A DNA stretch of 64,000 bases from Crambe crambe (GCA_963924555.1 OZ004590.1:5510001-5574000); one strand, 5' to 3'; counted from the stretch's first letter, positions 11,498 to 24,215 are shown. Made by a program: numbers and translations. The notes: generated from the letters alone by a model not told the origin.

Positions 11498-12649
11498 ATG
11501 GAATGGCTCTATACTTGGTACTCGAACTTATTTTCTCCATCCGTGAAGTCTCATCAAGCAGAAAGCGCCCCAGGCTGTAATAGCCCTAAAGTTATAAATG
11601 GTGACCAGATGATGAAGGGCGGCAGAGGTGGCACTTCCATTCTATACATGCTCTTCACTAAGAAGTATGTATCAGTGGAAGAGGTACCTATCCAGTATAG
11701 GGAGAAGCACATCAACACAGCATACAGACAACCATACTCTTCAATGGGTGACTGCATCGTGAGTGCATTTCGACTGAACAACGAAACATTCAACATCTGG
11801 ACTCATTTGATTCCTTTCATCTACCTCCTCTTTCACTTCATTCATAGTTTCCCTTCCCAGCTATGGCCGTCAGCTTCAATCCCTACTCAATATTACCCTC
11901 TTCTCACCATGGAATTATCTGTCTGCGCTTACCTGCTGGGAAGCACAATTGCCCACACCTTCAACTGCATGAGTCCTCGTATTCGCCACATCTGTTTCTA
12001 TGTGGATTACGCGGCTATCTCCATGTTCGGTATTGGAGGGGCATGTACTACTTTCTATTACCTCCGACCGCTTGACACAGGTTTCTTTCTGTTTGAATCT
12101 GCTAATGTGTTCATTGGAGGGGCAGCTCTCTGTAATCTCTTTGCTGTCTACACCTCATGTGCTTCCCGTCACAGGTGGGAACATGCCAAGTACGTGATCA
12201 GGACGCTAGCCTTCACCGTTCCCTTCATTTACGGCAATTCCCCAACATTCATCCGTTTCTTAATGTGTGCATTCGGTACTAGTCCAAACAAGTGTTCCAC
12301 CAGCCTAGTCTATCTTTTCCTAGGCTGGACATCCTACCTTCTTGCTGCAATTCTCAATGCCACTCGAGTCCCAGAGAAATATATCCCAAATGTATTTGAT
12401 ATAATGGGGCACAATCATCAATGGGTCCATATCGTGACCACAGTGGGGACCTTGTATCATTTCTGGGCAGTACAGGTAGACTTGGAAGCCAGGAAAGACC
12501 TGATGCCAGTTCTACTCGAGGGGATAACAGGCTGGTCATCCTTGGGCTGGATGATTGGGACCTTTTGTATCACAATCACTATAGCCGTATGGTTTGGCAG
12601 TCAGCTGGCAACGAATGGCCACATTATGTGTAAGCAGAAAGAACAGTGA
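11498..12649 (+). CDS. PAQR-family seven-helix receptor (membrane progestin receptor-like)
   Basis: A single-exon gene of 383 aa; ATG 11498 is in good context (accATGg). Family motifs appear in order: FNIWTHLIPF after the first conserved region (about residues 94-103), STIAHTFNCMS (first metal-binding His, about 150-160), YVDYAAIS (about 168-175) and GHNHQWVHI (C-terminal His pair, about 306-315). These match the zinc-binding Ser/Asp/His framework of PAQR/adiponectin receptors and hemolysin III. About seven or eight hydrophobic segments run from residue 100 to 370. The mPR-like N-terminus and motif spacing favour the progestin-receptor (PAQR5-9) branch over AdipoR. It would act at the plasma membrane as a steroid or lipid sensor, possibly with ceramidase-like chemistry; this is family knowledge only. 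An AATAAA lies at 12754-12759. Confidence 0.88.
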   Translation: MEWLYTWYSNLFSPSVKSHQAESAPGCNSPKVINGDQMMKGGRGGTSILYMLFTKKYVSVEEVPIQYREKHINTAYRQPYSSMGDCIVSAFRLNNETFNIWTHLIPFIYLLFHFIHSFPSQLWPSASIPTQYYPLLTMELSVCAYLLGSTIAHTFNCMSPRIRHICFYVDYAAISMFGIGGACTTFYYLRPLDTGFFLFESANVFIGGAALCNLFAVYTSCASRHRWEHAKYVIRTLAFTVPFIYGNSPTFIRFLMCAFGTSPNKCSTSLVYLFLGWTSYLLAAILNATRVPEKYIPNVFDIMGHNHQWVHIVTTVGTLYHFWAVQVDLEARKDLMPVLLEGITGWSSLGWMIGTFCITITIAVWFGSQLATNGHIMCKQKEQ

Positions 12650-12753
12650 TAACACATTCTTCTCTATATCAATACATTGTATAGCTAATAACTTAACAGT
12701 TATTTTTTATACCATAATTATTTTAGCTAATTTTAACTGCCTTTTTTTTTTTC

Positions 12754-12759
12754 AATAAA
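12754..12759 (+). terminator. Polyadenylation signal of the PAQR gene
   Basis: AATAAA 105 bp after the stop codon, preceded by a T-rich tract. It lies 53 bp before the convergent UFSP1-like gene ends at 12812, with a TTG trinucleotide run (about 12783-12812) in between. Confidence 0.5.
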
Positions 12760-12811
12760 TATTTTCCATGGTCTTTTATTATTGTTGTTGTTGTTGTTGT
12801 TGCTGTTGTTG

Positions 12812-13274
12812 TTAATGAACTTGTGGAAGACAAAAGTTATAAAACGACGAAGCTGTAAAGAGTTCCATAGAATGCCAATGAATATGACCTTCACTCAGCA
12901 CAACACTAGGATCAGAGACTCCATGGTAGTGAGGGTCCTGCATTAACTATTATGGATGGTTTAAGTACGCACATCTACTGTTCAGTCCTACCGCTATCAG
13001 AAACTGGATGTTGGCCTCTTCTGGAGATGAAATGCCAATCAAAGTCTTTGATGCACCATCAATATCACCACCTGTCGTGTGTGACAATGTCAAGATAGTA
13101 TTATCACACTCCATTTGCTCTTAATAACATAAGATGTAGAGTGTAGTCAATTTGTTAGCTACATCAGTTACCTATCATTATGGGTGAACCCACTTGATCC
13201 AAATGCTGACTAAGAATGCCTACTTGTTCTGCCACTTTAGATCCACTAGGCACGTGTATTATCCTACATTCAAC

Positions 13275-13350
<76 letters not shown>

Positions 13351-13769
13351 AAAAAGAAAAATGAAGTAAATCTCCTTACCCCATAAAGTTGATTTAACAC
13401 AATACTGGCCTCAAAGGATCCTATCCACTCTTTGGACCCTAGGAAAGATGAGGGTTTATCACCTACTTCTACAAGACAAGACTGAATGCTTTGAATATCA
13501 GGAACCACCAGGGATGAAGGAAAGTGATCTTCATTTCTTGTATTCACAACCCATGAACACAAGGACTGCAAGGTCCTATATCCACACCCCCAATCCTATA
13601 CAGATACAGGGTGGACGATTGATCATTCTGTATTTATTATACCCACCCTGTCATCAAAACCATCGCACATATAGTGGTAGTAGGAACATTTTGACTTGAT
13701 TAGGTGAGGAGATAACTGCCCACTGCTAGCACTTGTAGACAAAGACTTCAGACACAGAAGATCTGCCAT
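12812..13769 (-). CDS. UFSP1: UFM1-specific protease, short UFSP1-like form (peptidase family C78)
   Basis: Five exons join in frame: 13769-13647, 13595-13380, 13274-13172, 13071-12992, 12937-12812, giving 215 aa (human UFSP1 is 217). The catalytic Cys lies in DWGCGYRTLQSLCSW (about residues 42-56). VEVGDKPSSFLGSKEWIGS (about 82-100) is the family signature, and the Asp/His pair is in ADPHYHG (about 173-179). The N-terminus SYYHYMCDG matches the segment before the Cys in UFSP2, so this is the bare catalytic domain without the UFSP2 N-terminal region. The enzyme processes pro-UFM1 and removes UFM1 from substrates. The polypyrimidine tract of intron 2 is a CT microsatellite that abuts the acceptor. 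Only 43 bp separate the FBXW10-like stop (13813) from this ATG, so the two may share a transcript. Confidence 0.88.
13278..13346. repeat. GA/CT microsatellite in UFSP1-like intron 2
   Basis: About 69 bp of pure GA on the plus strand (CT in the sense of the gene). It ends directly at the acceptor of UFSP1-like exon 3, so the repeat serves as the polypyrimidine tract. Confidence 0.95.
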
Positions 13770-13812
13770 TCATTGGTAATGGTTATCAAATTCAAAAACA
13801 TTGGTATAATGA

Positions 13813-16800
13813 TTAAAGTGGAATATATGCAAAATTGTACTCAAAATTATCTGCTGTCATAGTTTTCACAGGTAATTCTTCGAATCTTGGTCCTAAGCCC
13901 ATATCACTATCGTTGAAGATTTCATTCCATGGTTCTAAATCCAGCTCTACCTTCACCTTTGACCCCTTCTTGAAATACCACATCAAAATTGTCATATCAG
14001 AAGAGACACTAATGATCTTACGGTTATCAGCCTGTAAAAAAGAGGTAGAGAATACAGAGTGGGCATTGCTCCCTTGAATTATGCTCTATATAGCTTACCC
14101 ACACAGCTTTTATCGGTCTGGTGTGACCTTTCAGAAGTCGTATGCAAGTCCCAGTACACAAATCAATTTCATAAATAACTCCATCACTATAGCTCAGGAT
14201 GATAATTTTAACTATAGCTATCACAAGTAGAACCTACCTGCCTGCTCCATAGTACCTTCCATTACAATAGCCAATGTCTTGAAAGAACATGGCCTCAAGT
14301 TGTCGCTTGACCAATGGCTTGCCAGTGTACAGGTTCCACAGAGTCACACGTCCATTCCGACAACAGGTGGCCAGAAGAAGTTGGGACAGGTTGAGACAAG
14401 TGAGGGGAGACGAGTATCTGAGAATTCCCAGACGACGGAAGGTGTTTGCTGACCAGAGCTTTACACACCTATAATAATGATGGATGCTAAGTGAGTGATA
14501 AGATTAATAGAATTTTCTCTCACTTATCATTCCCGCCACTTGCTATGACTACGCTATTGAACTTGAGACATGTTACACCACCTGCAGTAGTAAAGATAGC
14601 TGCATGACTATAGTGATCACATGCATAAGTAACTATGTTCCATGCTGTACCGGGATGTGCTCCACTCATGATAGTAGCAATGTCCCAGGTGGCAGTGCTC
14701 CACACACGCAAACTCCCATCCAATGACCCCGAAACCCTACAATGATAATATCACTGAAATACAGTGCTGATAGATCAAAGTCTTCCATACAAAATATCCT
14801 CGTCAAATTGGAGACATGATACACATTCTGTGTGACCACTCAGCACTTTCAGAATTGTGTGATGGACAACATCCCACACCTAATGTAACAAACAGCACAC
14901 CAGTTCCTTACAATAAGGGTCATATATAGGAAATCATTATATCTTACTATGAGAGATGAATCCCAGGATCCAGAGACAATCTTGTAGTCATCAAACTGCA
15001 AACAATGAACGCTGCCCTGTATAATTATACAAACAATCATAATCATGAACGCAACATAATTCAGGGTCATGCTACCTTGTGTCCGTGAAGTTTCCCGAAT
15101 ACACGGCCTGATTTAATGTCTATTACACTACAAAGGAGAAAGCGACGGAGAAAGTTAAATAAAATTGCACCTAAGCCTGTGGGTGTATTATTCCTTTGGT
15201 TGAAAACTTACTGAAGAACCCTTTCAGATGTTCCAATAATAATCTTCCTGGTATCACACTGCACACAGAGAACTACACCCCCCAGCTACACCGGATAATT
15301 ATAATGATTATTGATCCTCCTGTGCTATGGCCACTTACTAACATCCTTTTAGCCTTGAGAATGTTGAATGTTTTTCCTGGTTTGGGGGTAGGAGTGAGTA
15401 TCAGTCCTCCAGAGAGAATGACACATCTAATACCAATTGGATCAGGCTGGAAATAATAATGTGGAATGGAGTGATCATCAAACTACATGCAAATAATTAT
15501 GACTCACTAATTGAGGGGCATGTGGTCTTATATCTGTGACATAATCAACTCTTTCAATCATTAGCTGAAACTCATCTTTCTCAGATTTCTCTTCTTCTGA
15601 CACACTCGTCTTTTGTACCATCATGGGGGAAGAAAGCTGGTGGGGCAAGCCCGGAAGCAAGTGTTGAATGAATTCAAGGTTATTACTGGGAGTCCAAGCT
15701 GGCATTGATGGATCTACTGGGGACAATCTATAAGTCAATAAGGGAAAAATTATAATGTAGTTGATAAAGGTGTGTCTAGAAGTTAATTCTCCTACCTTAA
15801 TAATTCGTCATCAGGTTTGAGATGAACATCCAACAATTGCAATGAATGTTGTTTAGCTTTTCTTTGTTCCCTTAGTCTGCGCTTCTTGGCCGAGTCACTC
15901 TCAGGAGCTCTCCGCACCAAATCCAGTACACTTGCATTAGGGTCAGAAAATGTAATACGCACTGCAAAACATGAAAGCAAAATAATCATACATTCGCATT
16001 CAGCAAGCACATGGATGGCCTTGGAATGGAGTAAGTTACAGGTGCTCTTTTCAAGGGTTCAGCTATTTTTATACTCACATATAGCCAGCATTTCAGCAAG
16101 ACTGAGGTTATCCATTGTGAAACCCTTCTCCAGCTTTAACTTAAGTTGACTGCTTTCTTTTGTAGCAGCTTCAGCACTGTTGATCGCTACCTCCTTGAGT
16201 TTAAGGACGAGTTTGAGCAAGTCTCTGTAAGCCCTCTTCCAGTCCACAAGATTCTTGCTATTTGTTCCTTCACCTTCTAGTGAATGTCTGTAGTGCCCCA
16301 CGACCACTTCAATCACTTCGGCTAAATCTCCCACTCCCTCTTTTTGTCCCAATTGAAGGGTAAGTTGACGCCACAAATCAGCACTATTGGCCAAAAAGTT
16401 CCAACGCTTGCACACCTATTAAGCATACTGAACTTGACTATATTATTACAGCCTAGCCTAGGTATAAAGTTACCTGTGCACATCTGCTGAGATCTTTTTC
16501 ATCCAACATACCGAAGATCTTCAAGAGAAGAGAATCCGATAAGCAGTTGATATTGAAGTCATCTTGTATTCTGCAATCATAAATTAGTTATTTTATGCTA
16601 GCTATTGTAGAGTCAAGACTCACTGTTGGTAAAGACACTGCACAAAGAAACCCAGAAGGTTCTTATCACAGAGTTTTACAAGTTCTGTAAGCAGGTGAGA
16701 TCTATGGATCGAGTCCCACTCTCTAAGCCACTATGAGAAATTTAAAATTTCTTTGGCAAGTCCATCATCCCTTAAAAAGGTAATACTTACACTGGTTATT

Positions 16801-17792
16801 TGTGACATCTGCACTTTGAATTTCTCTGCTTTATTCTCTGGGGATAGAGACACACCGAAATAAACAGAGAGCGTCTTGCTCTTTGTGTGCAAATCATGTG
16901 CCCTCCTAGCCTCAGGGCCTCTTGCTATACGAGCCTTCTTCAGCAACCCACTAGTAGATTGGAAACCAGGAACAGAACTAAATCTAGGTCTTGTCAGACC
17001 AATGATATCTTCCATACTGGATCTGTATTCTTGTTGTGCATGAATAGGTAGGTGACTAGGATGTATGAGGGGGAAGGCTGGAAGGATATCATGCCTTAGT
17101 GGCTCCTTATCTTCTTCGTCCTTTGTAGTCCTTTCTAAATTATTTGTGCTCTCTACTGCAATGAGAGTGTCAGAAGAATCAGAGTCAAGACTGAAAACCG
17201 TTTTTCCTTTCGTTCTTGCAATTTTCCTCAAAGAAACATTAAGAGAGTGCTTAGCTTTGAAAGCACTATGTTGCTTTCCTTTTCCAGTATCATTTTGGAT
17301 TCCCGAGTCACTACACAGAGTGGTCGGAAGAGAGTCAATCTCCATTTTTGCGGCCCTCTTGGGCTTGATCATCTCTATCAGCATGGAACGCTGGACCTGG
17401 AACATGGCCACACCTTCCATGTGGAGGGCGTGCAAGTGAGGAAGAAGACAATTTGAGAAGTCCAAGTGAAGAATGGGTTCTAGAGATGTGGCTAGTGTCT
17501 TCAGTTGCTGCTTGGAGCAGAAGCTCATAATATGACATATGAGGAGTCTCCTTTGCCAAGAAGACCAAGTATGGAACCATGATATCAGATTCTTGATGCT
17601 GAATTTAATGAAAATTTCCTCAGGGTTATATTGCTGCAGCTGTCTCAGTGGAGTTTGATTGTCATCATGTACTGGTGGCAGTGAGGATGCCTTGTAATAT
17701 TTTGCTTTGATTTCTTCTTGCAGTACAAGACCAGATGTAGTGATGATTCTTTTCTGATGCTTGCCTTTCTTTTTGGTCTTCCTCTTGTCCAT
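13813..17792 (-). CDS. FBXW10: FBXW10-like F-box/WD40 protein
   Basis: Fifteen exons join in phase: 17792-16791, 16730-16624, 16570-16474, 16415-16079, 15961-15796, 15727-15508, 15446-15339, 15285-15212, 15127-15076, 15016-14948, 14879-14791, 14736-14524, 14468-14238, 14186-14099, 14031-13813 (1023 aa; human FBXW10 is about 1050). The N-terminal half has a basic start and a conserved WFHTWSSWQRRLLICHI-type region, then an F-box (about 375-420: INCLSDSLLLKIFGMLDEKD, CKRWNFLA). A helical, charged linker follows, then six or seven WD repeats (e.g. IVSGSWDSSLIVWD, VSGSLDGSLRVWS, ASGGNDKCVKLW). It is expected to be the substrate receptor of an SCF (SKP1-CUL1-F-box) ubiquitin ligase; its substrate is unknown. 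It shares a 236-bp divergent promoter with the desaturase gene. Confidence 0.85.
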
Positions 17793-18028
17793 GTTTATAG
17801 CTTTCTAGCTAGCTAGCTGTCAATCTAATACATGTGGCATTCGTTGTCATGGCACCAACTGACGACCTTTTGACCCTTAAGTGGAACCATGTGCTGCGGT
17901 ACACCACATAATAATTATACTCAGATCAGGCGATATTGCAAGGTCAGTTGTATAAATAGCTACGCCCAATATTTGTGACCTTTCAGTCGTGGAGATCTTC
18001 GAAGAGAGACGGTAGTTCAAAACTTAAG
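17793..18028. promoter_or_regulatory. Divergent promoter between FBXW10-like and DEGS1
   Basis: 236 bp between two divergent start codons. It includes a gctagctagct run near 17803-17816 and TATAAAT at 17951-17957, about 75 bp before the desaturase ATG, which could act as a TATA box. No GCGC palindrome is seen here. Confidence 0.45.
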
Positions 18029-19201
18029 ATGGGCGGACAGATGTCCAGAAACGAGTTCGAGTGGGTCTATTCTGAACAGCCCCATGTCTCTAGAAGAAAA
18101 GTTATTCTAGGTATGGTATAGCTAGAGAAGCCAACCATTATATGCTAGATAGCTACCAAGTCTTTGATCCATTCTTTTTTTCTTTTTTTTTTCACAGAGA
18201 AATATCCAGAAATCAAAAAACTGATGGGACCCGATCCCATGTTGAAATACTCTGTCTCAGCTCTGGTCATATTCAATATTGTTACGAGTTACTTTGTTGC
18301 TCAAGTTTTCGACCTCTCGTACTTCTGGACCACTGTATTGGCCTACTGTTTGGGAGGGGTCATCAATCATTCACTGGTGCTAGCTATTCATGAGATCTCA
18401 CATAATGTGATATTTGGCAACTACTATCCAACTGCGAACCGGCTCTTTGGCATGTGGGCCAACCTCCCTGTAGGATTCCCCATGTCCGTCTCATTCAAGA
18501 AATATCATGTTGAGCACCATCGGTATTTGGGTACGGACTTCTATGATGTCGATCTACCCACAGACTGGGAAGGCAAATTCTTCCATAGCCCCCTCACCAA
18601 GATACTCTGGCTCTTTCTCCAACCAATGTTCTACAGTCTTAGACCGTTTGTGGTTCGTCCAAAACCTCCCTCTAGGCTTGAAATCTTAAATGCTGTAATC
18701 CAGATCGTTTTTGATTTCTTGGTGGTATATTTCTGGGGGTTCAAGGCACTGTATTACTTGATGATAGGAACTCTATTGGCTTTAGGCCTCCATCCCATGG
18801 GAGCACATTTTGTTGCTGAGCATTACATGTTTGATCGTGGCTATGAGACCTATTCGTACTATGGACCGTGGAATTACATCACATGGAATGTCGGATATCA
18901 CATGGAACATCACGATTTTCCTTACATCCCTGGATCAAAGCTCCCTGATGTAAGGCGTATTGCTGCAGAGTTTTACGATAACCTCCCTCAGCACGACTCA
19001 TGGTTATCAGTACTCTACGAGTTTGTCTTTAACCCAGAATGTGGTCCCTACGGACGAGTTAAGAGAGAATACGAGGACGTGTACGGATCAAAAAAGAAGA
19101 GTAACCCGTATCTTAATGCTGATAACACCATGAAGCCATTGTTGCCTGGTGATGAGATCGTAAAGCTTCCAGCCAAGAAGAAAAAAACCAAGGAGAGTTA
19201 G
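18029..19201 (+). CDS. DEGS1: Sphingolipid delta(4)-desaturase
   Basis: Two exons, 18029-18110 and 18198-19201 (361 aa). The N-terminus MGGQMSRNEFEWVYSEQPH is the conserved DEGS start, and Gly2 fits N-myristoylation. Three diiron His boxes are present: HEISHN, HVEHH and HMEHH, along with the AEHYMFDRGYETYSYYGPWN block. The enzyme introduces the 4,5-trans double bond that turns dihydroceramide into ceramide in the ER membrane. Several transmembrane segments surround the His boxes. The C-terminus is about 35-40 residues longer than in human DEGS1 and ends in a Lys-rich tail (KKKKTKES); the role of this tail is unknown. Convergent with ISCA2, the stops being 187 bp apart. Confidence 0.93.
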
Positions 19202-19387
19202 AGGGACATGTGCTGGCATTATTAGTACTATCCAATAACAACAACAGCTATCACTTTATTGTTGCTGGATAAAAGTAGTATACATTTCTCTTTCTTTTTA
19301 ATTCATGATTATTTGTGACGACTTCATGAAACATTTAATTTATCACAAATTACTTTTTTTTTTTAAATTAATGATGATGATAAATTT

Positions 19388-20036
19388 TTATTTGAGAGAG
19401 AAAGAGGCCCCACAAGAGCAGCCTATGTCAGCATTGGGGTTGTCTATAATTCTGAATGAAGACCGGATGAGTTCATGATGATAGTCCACAGTGGAACCAG
19501 CCAAAAAGCTCAATGATAACTCATCAATCACCACTTTCGCACCACCTCTCTCAAAAACTCTGTAAGGTAATTTATTATTACTGAGTAAGGCTCATTTGAT
19601 TGATGTTGCTAGCTCTAACCTGTCATCAACTTTGATTTCACTATCCAGGTTAAACTTGTACTGGAATCCAGAGCAACCTCCACCTTCTACCGTCACTCTC
19701 AACATAGCACTATCATCACCCTTGGCAACCTTCAAGAAGTGCTGAATAAATAATCATTAAAGGGACCATGAGCAGTGCATAGCTGTACAGTATATAGTTT
19801 ACCTGTATACAACTATCTGAGAGAAGGAGACCATTGCTGTTTCCATCGTCTTTGTCAAGATCCTTAGAAGCAGTAGTCTGAGTTGTCCTCAACGCACAAT
19901 ATCTACTCCATGATGGCCTCTGAACGAAAGCTTCCTGTCCCACTGTTCCTTTTAAGGCATGGTGCAATGCTCTCCGCTGAGAATGGCGATAGAAGGACGC
20001 ACAAACAGTAGATAGCAGTGCTCTGGTAGCAGACAT
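19388..20036 (-). CDS. ISCA2: Mitochondrial iron-sulfur cluster assembly protein ISCA2
   Basis: Three exons, 20036-19803, 19741-19620, 19559-19388 (175 aa). The first about 50 residues are Arg/Ser-rich with few acidic residues, as in a mitochondrial targeting peptide. The A-type domain has GGGCSGF (Cys101) and the C-terminal [10 protein letters not shown] (Cys166 and Cys168), the three conserved cysteines at the usual spacing. It helps mature mitochondrial [4Fe-4S] proteins together with ISCA1 and IBA57. FNLD and IDELSLSFL favour ISCA2 over ISCA1. Confidence 0.92.
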
Positions 20037-20039
20037 TTT

Positions 20040-20208
20040 AATATTTCGGGCTTTAATGATGCCGTAAGCGCATAATTAGAACATGCAGCACCAATGCATA
20101 AAGAATGGAATCTGATCTATGTCCACAAAAGAATCGACCTTCTGATTAAGAGATTGTAAAGGATTAGAAAATAGTTTGTAGGAAATGAGAGGGTATAATA
20201 GTAAGGCA
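20040..20208. other. Short spacer between ISCA2 and GANAB
   Basis: 169 bp between the ISCA2 start and the GANAB stop, both on the minus strand. It must hold the ISCA2 promoter and the GANAB 3' end. No motif stands out. Confidence 0.4.
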
Positions 20209-22437
20209 TTAATAATTGACAGTGAGGGTAAAATCCTCCGCCATATTCACGCCAGGTTTTCTGATGGTTAGTAGCTTGGTCTCAGCTTGAAACTTGAAAA
20301 GAAGTGTGATTTCTTTCCCACCTGCATACAGAAAAACAATAGCACTATTCCCAATATAGTCTGAGTATTTTTCTAATGGTACATACTTCTGCGATAAAAA
20401 AAGATGGTAGCTACCTATATCCTATTATTAAACAGTGACCTGAAGAGATTGAAATGGAGTGCGGTTTGGTGACCACTCCCATCACCACAACCCTCTCCAG
20501 CCATGACTTTGTTGTAAACAGACCAGAGGGATCACCACATCTGCAGGTATGCATCATAAGATAAAGTCACATGACTATGAGTGACCCTGGACGAGATGTC
20601 ATTATATGTATTTCACCTGCTGGATAATTGTTTGTTGGAGTATGTGAAGTTACGAAGTAGATAAGAACCTTTTTTGTAGTCTAAAGAATGTCCGTCATCA
20701 ATGTACAAGTTGCCCCCAGCAACACCCTATTAGGGGGAAAAAGTGCACGATTATAAAACGTGTGATAATCACCTGCTGATTGATGTCGAACTCACCTCTG
20801 GAGTTGGAGCTATGAAGAGAGTGTAAGGATCATCAGCCATCAGGGAAGATGCTCGACGTACTCTCAGCTTTTTGGGGATAATCGAGCCACCTCTATAAAA
20901 CACAGGAATCTGCAGAGTAATACCACACAGGTTACTTCATCTCTCCCTACTCTCCCTCCTTCTCCTCTACTTTATCCTCCTCCTCCTCCTCCTACCCCCT
21001 CACCACGCACTAGGGGCAAAGCCCTTAATTATTGGAAACTCCACCCCTCAGTGAAAGTTGCACTATGGCAGAGTAGAGTGACTTAGTCTTGCATACTGAA
21101 CCTAGTTCCTAACATCCACCCCTTATGGCAGAGTAGAGTGTCTGAGTCCTGCCCTTTCCCTAGGGCTAGGGGAAACTCCACCCCTTAGCTAAAGTTCCAG
21201 ATAGAGCCAAGCAGGTTACGATACCTTATTGAGGGGTGAGTCGACATGATGTCTAAGACCTCCATAAGTCCCAGCATAAGTATCAAAATCATACCACACC
21301 TATAGATAATAGGACATCTCAATAAAGTGTCCTGATAACAAGAATAGTGTGGGAATAGTCCTCTGTATTAAATTAATACAGAGGACATCTCAATGTTAGA
21401 AAATATCCTAATCAGAGAAGTGTCTGTATTTCAGGGGGAGGTCAATTAATAGAAAAGAAAAAAAGTGCATCTTTCTTACAGTGTTTGATCCAGGTAAGTA
21501 GAGTTGCACAGAGGTGGCATATTGCTCTGTCACAGGATGGACCAGCAAACTCCCTCCAATCAAGAACTGATCATCCGTGTTATAAGTGTTCTTGTCACGT
21601 GGAAACTCCACCCACAGTGGGCGTGCCACAGGCAGGCCTGACAGTGAGGATAAGTAGAATTCTGTGTACCAAAAGGGGAGGAGCTCGTAACGAAGACGCA
21701 GTGCAGCACGCATGATTTGCATCTTGTCAGCATCATAGAGCCATGGTTCCCGGCGTCGTGTGTCAAGGTGTGCATGAGCTCGGAAAAATGGGTAAAAGGC
21801 ACCAGCCTGAGAATGGAAAAGAATACAATGCCTCATTCCAATCCGACTTCCTGTACACCATCATGACCACACTCACTTGATACCAGCGGGTGAGAAGTTC
21901 TGGGTCAGAGTTAGTGAAGAAACCCCCAACATCTGCTCCAGCAAACGTGAGGCCAGCCACGCCTATTGACAGGATCATGGGGAGAGAAATCTTCAAGTGG
22001 TCCCAGCCGGCTTTGTTGTCCCCTGTCCAAATTGCTCCTACATAAATTATAAGGAAAAAGAAAACTTTGTCAGTTTATCTGATCACACTTTGATGTACAT
22101 TAGGGTAAAAGAGCAAACATCTGATATTGCACTGAATCAAAAACAGCTCCATCCACTAACCAACCCCACACCTTACCAAATCTTTGAGTGCCAGCAAAGA
22201 AGGCTCTCGAGAGCACAAAAGGTCTTTCTCTTCCCCCGGAACGCATGACCTGACCTTCAACTGAGGCCTGTTGCACCAACATCCCATAAATATTATGTAC
22301 ATCCCTGTGCTCCCAGTTGCCATAGTGACGACAGTCCTTGTGCATAGTTATTTCTGGTCCATTGAACACACTTGGCTAGAATCAAAAATTGAGAGAGTTT
22401 GAGAGAGAGAGAGTTTGAAGAGAAAGAGAGAGTTTGA

Positions 22438-22468
<31 letters not shown>

Positions 22469-24215
22469 TTACAAACTACTAGGCCCTGTCTACACACACG
22501 AACCTCATTCATATCATTCCAAGTGAACAGACTGAGAGTGGAACCCTGTAATTAATAATACCAATCTACTTCTGTGGCTCAAACAGTATTTTGTCTCTAC
22601 ACAGACCTGATACTTCTCAATGCTTAGCATTCCTGCCCACCAGCTTCGGATAGCTGGATCGAGGAAATCAATCCAAGAAGAGCTACCAGGCCAGCACCAT
22701 CCCTCATACACCGAAGTACCATCTGAGCGCTTCACATAGTAATTATTGGACTCTGCTTCCTTGAGTACAAAAAGAGAAAGGTAAAAAACAATTTAACTTA
22801 CATAATTAAAGGCCACCCAACTATTCCAAAAGATCACCTCCTATTAAGGCCACTTGTTCCTGGCCCATTTTTAGTGGTCAAAGTAACCTTACCGTGTGAA
22901 CATGATAGTTGGAATCTCGTTTAATATGGGGGTCAACGATTGTCACCATCTATGGACAGACATACAGACAGTCAATCAACTAGGAGAGAGATCCCCACTA
23001 CATCACTGGATACCTTTCGTCCCTTTGTGGCCAGCTTGTTCTGCATATCGGCTGGTGTGGGGAACTTGCCAGTGTCCCAAGTCAAATATCTCTTTCCATC
23101 GGTGTGCTCGATGTCCAGCCAAAGGACATCATATGGAATATCATGCCCATCAAATCCTCGATCCACACTGTAGGAAGGGAAGTAAAGATCAGCACACAAA
23201 AGATCAGAGTGAATGAACAGAGAGCTTTGATCTACTCACTTGGCAACATCATTTTCATCATTATAGTTCCATCTTGATTGATGATAAGCAATTGAGAAGA
23301 GCTACCATTCAAAGAAAAGGCAAATATCATAACAATCACATGATTATCACATGACATACAGGAGGCAGAGCCTGTGTTCCAGTGAGTGTGGCATATTGCC
23401 TGAAGACATCGTAAGGACGAGGACCTAGGATGATGAAGACGTCAATGATCCCACTCTCTGACATCCAGTGTGTGTCAGTCTGTGGGATTTCTTCCTCAGA
23501 CTTGAAGTAGGAAAGCAATTTCCCCAAAATATTCTACAAGAATGAACAGTCACAACAATCATGAAACAGACATGTGAAAACAAGATTCATTCCATTACAT
23601 TACTTAAGCCTTAAGCTACTGAAGAATAGATCAGTGTCCCTCGAAACAATGCTATTACAGCCAAATACCTTCCATTCTTTGCTTATGTTCTACTGCAATA
23701 TCATATGTAGTGTCGGACATGAAAACTAATCCTACCTTATTGGCAGCAGCATTAGTGATATCGACCCACGTTTCAGCTGCATTGTGCCAGAACACCCCCA
23801 CAGTCTTGCTCCAGCTGTTTGAGATATACACAACAACATTATTGAGATGATTACCAGTCAACTATGGAGGGGGGGTATTAACTTGTGAGCCAGCATGAGT
23901 GGGATGGAGCCATAGAGAGCCATCTTACTGTCAAGCTCATACTCGAATACATCAAGGTTATAGAGTCTGTATGGTTCACCTCCACTGCACACATAAAAAG
24001 AAAGAAAAAAGATAGTTTTAAGAAGAGAAATCATATTCCCTTTTCTTACTTGGTGGTCTTGAGAGCAAGAGAGTCGGCATGTTCTGGAATGCCATAGACA
24101 TGTTCAACACCAGGGAAGGATATATCCATCCCAACTGAACTTGGTCCTGAAAAGCATAAAATAGAGTATGAAAAAAATAACACAAAATTGTGGCCCAGAG
24201 AGAGAAGAGAAGAGA

